Below are positions 1-6,268 of a stretch of 16,029 bases of DNA, in pieces. This DNA is from JAKEGK01 sp050116575 (GTDB taxonomy: Bacteria; Pseudomonadota; Gammaproteobacteria; SZUA-152). The first letter of the stretch is position 1; every line of letters begins with the position of its first letter. The position numbers and the translations under genes were made by a program. The notes under the pieces were generated by a model, which searched no databases, was not told the origin of the DNA, and saw only the letters and a program-made list of their open reading frames with translations. The stretch lies in the NCBI GenBank assembly GCA_050116575.1, contig JASFOJ010000107.1, positions 1 through 16,029 of the forward strand. The letters are read 5' to 3'.

Positions 1-180
1 TACTTCGCGGGCGAGCTCCATGGCCAGATCATGGCGGCTTAACAAGTGTAAGGGAAAAATGGCCAGGGGGTTGTCCGGGTAATACAGGTGGCGTAAATGG
101 ACCACCAGCGCCGCTTCGACATAAGCCATGGCGATCGCGAACAGCGCAAGCCCTATTGTAGTGCGGGTTTTTGCCATCAT
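1..180 (-). CDS. Partial conserved inner-membrane protein, N-terminus only
   Basis: Sixty codons are open from an ATG at 180 (a second ATG lies at 177) to the left edge, so only the N-terminus is present. The product begins with a short basic stretch (MMAKTRTT) followed by a hydrophobic helix at about residues 9-28 and the phrase YVEAALVVHLRHLYYP, then a second fairly hydrophobic stretch with LAIFPLHLL. An AYVEAA-VV-LR-YYP start is, to my recollection, typical of an uncharacterised family of small multi-pass inner-membrane proteins in many bacteria; I cannot give it a function. No clear Shine-Dalgarno site precedes either ATG. A plus-strand open frame over part of this stretch (97-288) looks like a shadow because it has no protein-like pattern. 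The rest of the gene lies outside the window. Confidence 0.6.
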   Translation of the reverse strand, partial: MMAKTRTTIGLALFAIAMAYVEAALVVHLRHLYYPDNPLAIFPLHLLSRHDLAMELAREV

Positions 181-438
181 ACGCAAATCACGAGTTTTGC
201 ACCGAGCGTAAAGGTTCTACATTTTGCCGTCAGATTCGGGGTAGTGTGGGTGAACTCAAAACACGCCAGCGTTGTCCATTTACTTTGAACATGCCATTTC
301 ATTATTCACCAGCATAGTAGCCGTGCGGGATGGTGTATTTCCGCACTTTTGATGAAGGATTTCAATGGTGATATGTCAAAAATATTACCATTGGACCCTT
401 TTAACCGCTTTTTTCAACCGTTGGAATGACACCCTGTT

Positions 439-467
439 TTGTGATCAATGTGGTATATCCGTATATA
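439..467 (+). promoter_or_regulatory. Candidate sigma-70 promoter for the 568-1817 unit
   Basis: TTGTGA at 439-444 and TATATA at 462-467 are separated by exactly 17 bases. The first matches four of six and the second five of six consensus positions. Transcription would start near 474, giving a leader of about 94 bases before the first gene at 568. This is inferred from the sequence match alone. Confidence 0.4.
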
Positions 468-518
468 TAGACCGCGTCACCGGACCTTATACACAAATAT
501 ATCGGGTAAATACGGATA
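456..518. repeat. Spaced 9-bp inverted repeat overlapping the promoter
   Basis: TATCCGTAT at 456-464 and its exact reverse complement ATACGGATA at 510-518 are separated by 45 bases. The left copy overlaps the candidate -10 hexamer (462-467) and the right copy lies in the predicted leader about 40 bases after the start site. That arrangement suits a pair of half-operators bound by one repressor through a DNA loop, possibly encoded nearby, but a chance match in AT-rich DNA cannot be excluded. Because the left arm is mostly upstream of the start site, it cannot be an RNA hairpin of the same transcript. Confidence 0.35.
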
Positions 519-567
519 GCGCCGGATGGGGGCGTTGCGGCATCCTCAAAATAACCGGGAGCAGGCT

Positions 568-864
568 ATGTCTATATCGACGGTTGAGCTGGCAAAAGCC
601 CGTGATACAGCCAATGCGATTCTCGAAGAGTTGCAGTTGGACGCTTATATCTACGAAGTGGAACCACGCAATGCGGACTGGGAACTGAAAATCGAGTGCG
701 CCTGTGACATTGACGGGGGCTGGGAAACCGTGACCCTCAAAGTGCCAAAAAGCATGTTATTGGACAGTTATGAGAATGATGCGGTCAAGCAGAGCCTGTT
801 CGCCTATTGGAAAAAGAAGCTGCGCAGTTGCAAATTAAAGGAAGCGCCAGTTGACCCATCTTAG
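568..864 (+). CDS. Hypothetical small protein, 98 aa
   Basis: I do not recognise this family. The start at 568 is chosen because GGAGCAGG lies just upstream of the ATG; an earlier in-frame start at 526 would add 14 residues with no ribosome binding site. The protein is acidic in its middle and basic at its end. It reads as an N-terminal helix (residues about 3-22), then strand-like segments around DAYIYEVEP, WELKIECACDI and WETVTLKVP, and a C-terminal helix rich in Lys/Arg (YWKKKLRSCKLK), an alpha/beta layout without signal peptide or membrane segment, so probably cytoplasmic. It has two cysteines close together (ECAC) and no catalytic signature I can name. It is the first gene of a likely unit: the next start is 26 bases after its stop, and an antitoxin-like gene follows that. 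Confidence 0.75.
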   Translation: MSISTVELAKARDTANAILEELQLDAYIYEVEPRNADWELKIECACDIDGGWETVTLKVPKSMLLDSYENDAVKQSLFAYWKKKLRSCKLKEAPVDPS

Positions 865-890
865 TGGGTTTGCGATGGAAATGGAGCGGT

Positions 891-1292
891 ATGCTGAAGA
901 CCGATGGGATTCCGCCAAAATTAAAAGGCAATGAATGCGAAGCATTGCTCTGCCAGCAATACTGGCGGGACGGCAGGCTTGAACAACCACTGGATGTTTT
1001 GTTTATTAAATCCCATGATCGCTGGACCCAGCTATATTTCGAAAACGACACCGTTTACTGGCGGTCGCAGCCGGAATCACCGGAGCCCCATATCGATAAG
1101 GAAGGCGACCCGTTCCGGTACCCGCTGGTTGATCTGGGTATTCAATACGGTTTGAAAGGTCAGTTGATCGAGGATTACAGCGTTGAGCCCATGGTCGGTG
1201 GGGTAAAGGTCAGGTTCGAGTTCGAAAAAGGTAGCCTGCTTGTCTGTTCCTGTGTCGAGGGCCAAACCCGCATTCAGCATATCAAGACGTAA
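891..1292 (+). CDS. Hypothetical protein, 133 aa
   Basis: Function unknown. Two starts are possible. GTG at 864 overlaps the previous stop but has no suitably placed ribosome binding site; ATG at 891 has GGAG four bases upstream and is preferred. The protein is soluble, with no signal peptide or membrane helix. Its middle is rich in aromatic residues (RWTQLYFENDTVYWRSQ) and looks like a small beta-rich domain; the second half contains VKVRFEFEKGSLLVCSC, which looks like two paired strands. I checked for a RES-domain toxin, because an Xre/ParS-type antitoxin-like gene follows, and did not find the expected pattern; the length is also short for RES toxins. It is likely cotranscribed with the genes on either side. 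A role linked to the antitoxin-like protein is only a guess. Confidence 0.7.
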   Translation: MLKTDGIPPKLKGNECEALLCQQYWRDGRLEQPLDVLFIKSHDRWTQLYFENDTVYWRSQPESPEPHIDKEGDPFRYPLVDLGIQYGLKGQLIEDYSVEPMVGGVKVRFEFEKGSLLVCSCVEGQTRIQHIKT

Positions 1293-1397
1293 TGAATGAA
1301 GAGCTATAACAACAATTTTTGTTTTACAAAAAAACTGGAAACCAGTAGTCAACGATCAATCTGTCAGGTAAAGATATTAGATATTGGACTAAAAGTG

Positions 1398-1817
1398 ATG
1401 GACGATACATTACTTCCTCAACTACAGGAACCTGAAGCACGGCATGCAGTGATCGACGCAGTGATGGCGCTATTTGTGCGCTGGCGGCTGCATGACCTAA
1501 ATAAGGCTCAGTTGCTGGGCGTTGCCGATATTGCAGATCTAAAACACCATCGGGCACATAAAATGGAATCGACGGTACTGGCCCGTGCCGGTCATTTGCT
1601 GGCCATCGACCGGGCGCTGAATCGTCATTATGCCTATCAGCCCCGCATGTGTGATCAGTGGGTTTCACGTCCCCAGGAAGCGTTAAACGGGGAAACACCG
1701 TTGGCGGTAATGCTGGAGCAGGGAAGCCGCGGCATCCGAAAAGTCAGGGAACTGGCTGAATTCCAGCTCGACGATAGCGTATATAACGCAGACATACGGG
1801 TGCAGGACAGCCGTTGA
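1398..1817 (+). CDS. MbcA/ParS/Xre-type antitoxin-like protein
   Basis: With the start at 1398 the product is 139 aa. Residues about 10-60 form a helical region containing WRLHDLNKAQLLGV, like the DNA-binding part of ParS/Xre-type antitoxins. Residues about 60-122 show the hallmarks of the MbcA/ParS/Xre toxin-binding domain: a helix with LARAGHLLAIDRAL, a tryptophan at 88 followed by a Pro at 92, then LNGETPLAVM at 96-105 and the RGIRKVRELA helix. Known relatives bind and neutralise RES-domain NAD-degrading toxins and repress their own operon. No RES toxin is encoded next to it, so it may be an orphan regulator or work with the two unknown upstream proteins. An in-frame ATG at 1296 would add 34 residues of AT-rich, non-conserved-looking sequence; neither start has a strong ribosome binding site. 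The assignment rests on motif pattern, not on an alignment. Confidence 0.65.
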   Translation: MDDTLLPQLQEPEARHAVIDAVMALFVRWRLHDLNKAQLLGVADIADLKHHRAHKMESTVLARAGHLLAIDRALNRHYAYQPRMCDQWVSRPQEALNGETPLAVMLEQGSRGIRKVRELAEFQLDDSVYNADIRVQDSR

Positions 1818-1868
1818 GCCATTTCGCCAAGCCCCAGACTTTGTTAAAGGGCAATTAAAGGAAACTCG

Positions 1869-3413
1869 TCAAAGAACCTGGTCGTCTTTCAGAGTGGCGA
1901 AAGCGTGCGGGTAAATAACCAGATGACGCTTTGGTTCACTGCCGACGCTTTCCGTTACCACGTGGTGACGGCTGGCGATGCGGTGTTGTAACTTGCGTAT
2001 CGTCGATGGCTTGGGAGACAGTTCCACCGCTACGCCTTCTTCAAGGGCGCGATGGATTGCTGCTTCGGTTTCACGAACAACCTCATCAACTTTAGTATCA
2101 TCCACCCCATACACGACATTAAACACATCCCGCAACAGCCGGCGCAGCTGGGAGGTGGTGTTTTTCTTGACGCTATAAACCGGCAAGCCGGTGGCCTGGA
2201 CCAGGCGCCGCAAGCGATTGTCGTCGGTACGGCTGCGTAACGTGACGATCAGGTTGGCGCGGTCAGGTTTATTGGTGACCGCGGCATCGAGACGCAAATC
2301 ACGCACCACGCGTTCCACCGAGTCACGGCTGATACTGTAAGGATAAATACGTACCAGCCCTGATATATCCGTAGGTGTAAATGCAGCCGTGGTCTCCAGG
2401 GAATCCGTTGACTGCGCGGATTCGTTGGCAACCAATTCTTCACCTTTGGGTGTGCGGCGTACACCGCCCGGTGATTGTCCACGAAGCAGGGCATCGACGG
2501 CTTTTGCCGTATCGGCATGGACGATCACTTCATCATGATCAACGATCTCCACCACCGCGCCGAAGGTGGGCGGTGCCTTGCGTTCCATAATGGTTTTTTG
2601 GGTGCTGCGCAAGCGGGCTTCATCATCACCCAGGGTCACGGTTTGTACGCCACCCACCAGATCCGACAGCGTGGGATTGCGCAGGACATTTTCCAAGGTG
2701 TTGCCGTGCGCGGTGCCAATTAACTGCACGCCCCGTTCGGCAATGGTCCGCGCGGCCAGCGCTTCGGCAGCGGTGCCGATTTCATCCACGATGATCACTT
2801 CAGGCATGTGGTTTTCTACTGCCTCGATCATGACGGCGTGTTGCTGGTCAGGATGGGCCACCTGCATGCGGCGCGCGGAGCCAATGGCACGGTGGGGCAC
2901 GTCACCGTCACCGGCAATTTCATTGGAAGTATCGATAACGATGACACGTTTACTAAATTCGTCGGCGAGCACCCGGGCGATTTCCCGGAGCTTGGTGGTT
3001 TTGCCAATCCCCGGACGACCCAATAACAGCACACTGCGGTGTTGCTCAATGAGATCACGAATCAGCTCGATGGTACCATACATGGCGCGCCCGGCACGCA
3101 AGGTGAGTCCAATAATGTCACCCTGGCGGTTGCGGATTGCGGAAATGCGATGCAGTGTACCTTCAATGCCGGCACGGTTGTCCGCGCCGAAAGTGCCGAT
3201 GACTTCAACCACGTGGTCAATATCTTCCCGCGTGACGGGGCTGTCAGACAAATTAACCGCGCGATGGGGTAGACGTGCCTGGGATAGCCGTCCCAGGTCC
3301 AGTATTACTTCGAGCAATTCGTCGCGGGGCAGTTTATCAAGCTCGTCTTTTAACGTTGAAGGTAGTGCGGCGATGAGCAGGGATAGATCGTCAGTATAGG
3401 TTTTTACGGTCAT
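1869..3413 (-). CDS. Ycf45/SpoIIIAA-like AAA ATPase with R3H domain
   Basis: This 514-aa protein has a Walker A motif GRPGIGKTT at residues 132-140 and a Walker B VIIVDE at 206-211, followed by LIGTAHGNTLENVLRNPTL at 231-249, which is very like the sensor/hexamer region of the SpoIIIAA/Ycf45 branch of secretion-type ATPases. Residues about 1-110 are the family N-terminal region. A variable linker (about 310-350) leads to a C-terminal region containing RKLQH at 473-477, the R-x3-H signature of an R3H single-stranded nucleic-acid-binding domain, followed by SVGSEPKRHLVIYP. There is no membrane segment. In cyanobacteria and red-algal plastids such proteins are uncharacterised ATPases; in endospore formers the ATPase part energises a sporulation channel. 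A nucleic-acid-linked motor is the reasonable inference here. The start has no Shine-Dalgarno and an AT-rich leader. It is convergent with the antitoxin-like gene, 51 bases apart. Confidence 0.88.
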   Translation of the reverse strand: MTVKTYTDDLSLLIAALPSTLKDELDKLPRDELLEVILDLGRLSQARLPHRAVNLSDSPVTREDIDHVVEVIGTFGADNRAGIEGTLHRISAIRNRQGDIIGLTLRAGRAMYGTIELIRDLIEQHRSVLLLGRPGIGKTTKLREIARVLADEFSKRVIVIDTSNEIAGDGDVPHRAIGSARRMQVAHPDQQHAVMIEAVENHMPEVIIVDEIGTAAEALAARTIAERGVQLIGTAHGNTLENVLRNPTLSDLVGGVQTVTLGDDEARLRSTQKTIMERKAPPTFGAVVEIVDHDEVIVHADTAKAVDALLRGQSPGGVRRTPKGEELVANESAQSTDSLETTAAFTPTDISGLVRIYPYSISRDSVERVVRDLRLDAAVTNKPDRANLIVTLRSRTDDNRLRRLVQATGLPVYSVKKNTTSQLRRLLRDVFNVVYGVDDTKVDEVVRETEAAIHRALEEGVAVELSPKPSTIRKLQHRIASRHHVVTESVGSEPKRHLVIYPHAFATLKDDQVL

Positions 3414-3490
3414 TAAATTTAGAAAAAACGTTTAATAGTCAATTAGTAACCCAATTTACCGGTTAGTTCCCGGCGGGCGTTGATAAGCCG

Positions 3491-3518
3491 TTGACATTTA
3501 ATGTGCCTATTTTATCAA
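3491..3518 (+). promoter_or_regulatory. Candidate distal promoter for the radical SAM gene
   Basis: A perfect TTGACA at 3491-3496 is followed after 16 bases by TATCAA at 3513-3518 (four of six). Transcription from here would give a leader of about 165 bases before the gene at 3689. The same intergenic stretch must also hold the promoter of the divergent ATPase gene, for which I see no good match. Confidence 0.3.
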
Positions 3519-3560
3519 TAAAAGCTGATACATTGCTCATATCAGGCTTGCGCTAAGTCA

Positions 3561-3589
3561 TTGTTATTGGGCAATTCCCCGGCTATAGA
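3561..3589 (+). promoter_or_regulatory. Candidate proximal promoter for the radical SAM gene
   Basis: TTGTTA at 3561-3566 and TATAGA at 3584-3589 are spaced by 17 bases; each matches four of six consensus positions. The leader would be about 93 bases. It and the distal candidate may both be used, or either may be chance. Confidence 0.3.
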
Positions 3590-3688
3590 TAATACACAAT
3601 CAGCAACGTCGGAAATCAACTGCATCCATGGCGGATCCGGCTCGTGGCGGGGTCGATGGAGGCTATTGTTGTGAGATAGGTCGATGTT

Positions 3689-4786
3689 ATGAGCCAGGTA
3701 AAGGAAGCCCGTTACTACCAACCGTTGGAAAACAATAAGGTTTGGTGCACCCTGTGTCCCCACGATTGTCATATCCCGGCCGGCGCCCGTGGTGCCTGCA
3801 GCGTACGCTATAATGACGGCGGTAAGTTGTACACTCTGGTTTACGATAAGGTGATTGCCAGGGAAGTCAACCCCATCGAAAAAAAACCGCTGTTCCATTT
3901 TTATCCCGGCAGTTTTGCTTATTCCATCTCGACGGTGGGTTGCAACCTGCGTTGCAGTTTTTGCCAGAATTGGGAAATTTCGCAATGGCCCAAGGATCAT
4001 TTGCCGAAGCACCTTGCTTCAGCAGCACAGGGACTGGAACCGATTTGTCCGCATTTGCTGCAAATGGAGGAGCAAGTCATCGGCGAAACGGTCACGCCGC
4101 AAATAATCGTCGATGCTGCGGTGGCCACCGGTTGCCTTTCGGTGTCTTACACTTTTACCGAACCCACAATATTTTATGAACTGGCGTACGATACGGCGGT
4201 GATTGCCAAACAACAGGGACTCAAGAATAGCTTTATTAGCAATGGATTCATTAATGAAGCACCGCTAAGGGAACTGGCCACCGTGCTGGACGCCGCCAAT
4301 ATTGATTTGAAATTTTTCAAGGATGAAAGTTACCGGCGCATCAGCCGGGCGCGGCTTCAGCCGATTCTGGATGCCATTACGTTGTATCATGACCTGGGTG
4401 TATGGCTGGAAATAACCACACTGGTAATCCCCGGCGTCAACGACACGGACGAGGAGTTGACACAAATTGCCGAGTTTATCTGTTCGCTCAGTGACGCCAT
4501 ACCCTGGCACGTTACGGTGTATTACCCAACCTATAAAATGCTCGACCATCCGCCAACCAGCGCCGCGACGCTGCGCCGTGCCCGCAAAATTGGTTTTGCC
4601 GCCGGTTTGCGTTACGTTTACGAAGGCAACGTTCCCGGTGAAGGCGGCGAAAATACCTATTGCTATCAATGTAACAAACTGCTGATTCAACGTTTCGGAT
4701 TCAGTGTTCAGTTAAATCATATAAAAGCCAACCGTTGCCCCGGGTGTGGAGCACATATTGACGGTGTTGGCTTAAGTGCATCATAG
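3689..4786 (+). CDS. amrS: AmmeMemoRadiSam system radical SAM enzyme
   Basis: The 365-aa product carries the radical SAM cluster motif C85-x3-C89-x2-C92 within VGCNLRCSFCQNW, which binds the 4Fe-4S cluster that cleaves S-adenosylmethionine. The N-terminus has the family's extra cysteine set (C20, C23, C27, C37 in CTLCPHDCHIPAGARGAC), and the C-terminus has a zinc-ribbon-like pair of CxxC motifs (C325/C328 and C350/C353). EVNPIEKKPLFHFYPGS and the GVNDTDEE motif are typical of this PflA-like branch, usually annotated by its association with AMMECR1-domain and MEMO-like proteins. Its substrate is not known to me. An in-frame TAG at 3677 bars any start upstream of 3689. Neither an AMMECR1 nor a MEMO gene is next to it in this window, so partners must be elsewhere if present. 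It is convergent with rimI, 32 bases away, with no visible terminator between. Confidence 0.92.
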   Translation: MSQVKEARYYQPLENNKVWCTLCPHDCHIPAGARGACSVRYNDGGKLYTLVYDKVIAREVNPIEKKPLFHFYPGSFAYSISTVGCNLRCSFCQNWEISQWPKDHLPKHLASAAQGLEPICPHLLQMEEQVIGETVTPQIIVDAAVATGCLSVSYTFTEPTIFYELAYDTAVIAKQQGLKNSFISNGFINEAPLRELATVLDAANIDLKFFKDESYRRISRARLQPILDAITLYHDLGVWLEITTLVIPGVNDTDEELTQIAEFICSLSDAIPWHVTVYYPTYKMLDHPPTSAATLRRARKIGFAAGLRYVYEGNVPGEGGENTYCYQCNKLLIQRFGFSVQLNHIKANRCPGCGAHIDGVGLSAS

Positions 4787-4818
4787 AATCACCACCAGCT
4801 AAAACTTAATAAAGGTAG

Positions 4819-5259
4819 TTACAGTTGCCGGGTCATGACAATGGCTGGCAGGCGTCTACCACGGGCAGGGTAATAATGCTTACAGATGCGGGCCTTGCGA
4901 AAACCCAGGGATTGATAAAGGCGAATGGCAATATGATTAGTCGGGCGTACTTCCAGCCACGCGGCGATGATATGGTGTTGACGAGCTTCATTCAGCAGGT
5001 GGAGCGTTATTTTTTGTCCAAGTCCCATGCCGCGAAAACGCTTTGCGATACAGATATTCATCAGGTGTACCCAGCCGTTTTTATGCTGCGCAACACCGTA
5101 GCCGACAACCCGGTTTTCCACATCAATGACCCGGCAAGTAAACGTTGTTCGCAGCATAGATCGAAATAACCACGCGGGCCAGGGATAATGCTGGCACTGT
5201 TTCTCCAGGGCCGTGACCGCCCCAACATCGGAGGGATGCATGGGCCGGATATGCGCCAT
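4819..5259 (-). CDS. rimI: RimI-type ribosomal protein N-acetyltransferase
   Basis: With the start at 5259 the product is 146 aa, a GNAT-fold enzyme expected to transfer acetyl from acetyl-CoA to the N-terminal amine of ribosomal protein S18. The acetyl-CoA-binding motif RGMGLG is at 76-81. From about residue 65 onward it aligns without gaps with E. coli RimI as I recall it: WLEVR at 101-105 and LYQSLGF at 114-120 put Glu103 and Tyr115, the catalytic pair of RimI, at identical numbers, followed by YYP at 129-131. This agreement supports the start at 5259 over an upstream ATG at 5325 that would add 22 basic residues; neither has a clear ribosome binding site. The usual GREDA sequence after YYP is replaced by GRRLPA. 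In many Gammaproteobacteria rimI sits beside tsaB; here it is alone, so a paralogous GNAT with another substrate remains possible. Confidence 0.7.
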   Translation of the reverse strand: MAHIRPMHPSDVGAVTALEKQCQHYPWPAWLFRSMLRTTFTCRVIDVENRVVGYGVAQHKNGWVHLMNICIAKRFRGMGLGQKITLHLLNEARQHHIIAAWLEVRPTNHIAIRLYQSLGFRKARICKHYYPARGRRLPAIVMTRQL

Positions 5260-5436
5260 TGTCAGTTGGCTATGAAAGGGTAGGCGTTTGCGTCTTGATA
5301 ATCGATTGTGCGCTAGCCGGGCCATAAACGATCGTTGACAGGGGTTAAATAATTTATCGAAAAAACTGTGCCGTTTACCGGGTTACTGCAACATTCGGTA
5401 TTTCTATTGCGCCGCCGGCAACGACTTCATAAATTG

Positions 5437-5451
5437 TGAATGATGCATTCA
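5437..5451. promoter_or_regulatory. 15-bp palindrome upstream of the SagB-type gene
   Basis: TGAATG-atg-CATTCA forms a perfect six-base inverted repeat with a three-base centre about 90 bases before the SagB-type start. It has the size of a repressor or activator site. There is no other support. Confidence 0.25.
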
Positions 5452-5532
5452 ATGATATCCACGCAATTCTGGAGTTTAATGATGATTGTCAAGGAACATT
5501 AAGGCAGCAAATGAAAAAATGATTTTATTGAC

Positions 5533-5541
5533 TGATATAAA
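5533..5541 (+). promoter_or_regulatory. Possible extended -10 promoter at the SagB-type gene
   Basis: TGATATAAA matches an extended -10 element (TGn plus TATAAA). It overlaps the first candidate ATG at 5541, so if it is used, translation would have to begin further in, at ATG 5613. No -35 of quality is present at the usual distance. Confidence 0.25.
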
Positions 5542-6236
5542 TGAGGTTGCATGTGCAACGGTCTTTTCCGATAACTGGCGTATTGTTATATTTTTTTCTG
5601 ACTGGCTATCCCATGGCCGAACAGCTTGACACTATTAAACTCCCTGAGCCGGTATTGTCGGGTAAATATTCGTTGGCGCAAGCGTTGCAGCACCGGCGAT
5701 CGGTACGTGAATACCTTGACGCCAAAATTACCTTGCCTGAATTGGGGCAGCTGCTATGGGCGGCGCAGGGCATAACAGACAAGCAGGGCTTACACACTGC
5801 GCCATCGGCGGGCGCATTATATCCTCTGGAACTCTATGTCGTCGCCAACAACGTGGATGGTTTGTCGGCTGGCGTCTATCAATATCATCCCCGTAACCAT
5901 CGATTGACTTCAGTGCTACCCAAGGAATTAAGCCAGGCGTTGTCACGGGCGGCGCTGGGCCAGGATTCGGTACGGGAAGCGGCCGCGGTCGTGGTATTTA
6001 CCGCGATTTACCGGCGAACTACCAAAAAATACGGCAAACGTGGAGAGCGCTACGTGCACATTGAAACCGGGCACGCAGCGGAGAATCTGTTCCTGCAAGC
6101 CCAAGCTCTTGGTTTGGGTACCGTTGACGTGGGCGCATTTGATGATGACGTCGTGGCCCGATTACTGGAACTGCCGGATGACGTTAAACCCATATTGCTC
6201 ATGCCTGTTGGCAGGGTTCAGAGGTTTTCTTATTAA
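5541..6236 (+). CDS. SagB/ThcOx-type nitroreductase-fold dehydrogenase
   Basis: The 231-aa product matches the SagB-type branch of the FMN-dependent nitroreductase fold: RRSVREYLDAKITLPELGQLLWAAQG (residues about 53-78), the APSAGALYPLELYVV phosphate-loop region (about 87-101), a central helix with YGKRGERYVHIETGHAAENL, and the ending QALGLGTVDVGAF followed by PILLMPVGR. SagB members with YcaO partners oxidise azolines to azoles in peptide natural products; stand-alone members are common and mostly of unknown substrate. No YcaO or precursor-peptide gene is visible here. Residues about 10-24 are hydrophobic after a short basic start, resembling a signal sequence or anchor; the alternative ATG at 5613 would remove it and leave a typical soluble start. 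Neither start has a Shine-Dalgarno. The gene lies 32 bases before an exported CapA-like gene and is probably cotranscribed with it. Confidence 0.85.
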   Translation: MRLHVQRSFPITGVLLYFFLTGYPMAEQLDTIKLPEPVLSGKYSLAQALQHRRSVREYLDAKITLPELGQLLWAAQGITDKQGLHTAPSAGALYPLELYVVANNVDGLSAGVYQYHPRNHRLTSVLPKELSQALSRAALGQDSVREAAAVVVFTAIYRRTTKKYGKRGERYVHIETGHAAENLFLQAQALGLGTVDVGAFDDDVVARLLELPDDVKPILLMPVGRVQRFSY

Positions 6237-6268
6237 TTCATTGCTAATTTCAGTTCGCACTGTATGTC

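Larger units (their letters stand above)
181..567. other. Non-coding divergent intergenic region
   Basis: This region separates the left-edge minus-strand gene from the plus-strand three-gene unit. It is more AT-rich than the surrounding genes, especially at 365-510. It holds a good candidate sigma-70 promoter and a spaced inverted repeat, listed separately. A plus-strand open frame beginning at 365 has a fair Shine-Dalgarno (AAGGA, five bases upstream) but runs out of frame into the next gene and is not accepted here as coding. No terminator or RNA gene was recognised. Confidence 0.5.

Noticed and set aside
365..688. Plus-strand open frame of 107 codons with AAGGA five bases before its ATG
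   Set aside because: Its second half is the wrong frame of the better-supported gene at 568, codon choice there is poor (ATA, CGA, AGG, CTA), and the candidate promoter at 439-467 lies inside it. The first 67 codons remain possible but unsupported.
568..1292. Possible RES-domain toxin among the two small genes before the antitoxin-like gene
   Set aside because: Lengths and conserved residues do not fit a RES domain on inspection.
1316..1332. Seven-base stem (TTTTTGT / ACAAAAA) with a three-base loop between two genes of the unit
   Set aside because: It is made almost wholly of A-T pairs, so too weak for an intrinsic terminator.
2566..3399. 277-codon plus-strand open frame
   Set aside because: It is antisense to the R3H ATPase, is very rich in Ser/Arg/Met and has no recognisable fold; a codon-bias shadow.
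5541..6236. Azoline-oxidising SagB of a peptide natural-product cluster
   Set aside because: No YcaO cyclodehydratase, precursor peptide or transporter is nearby; only the fold branch is supported.
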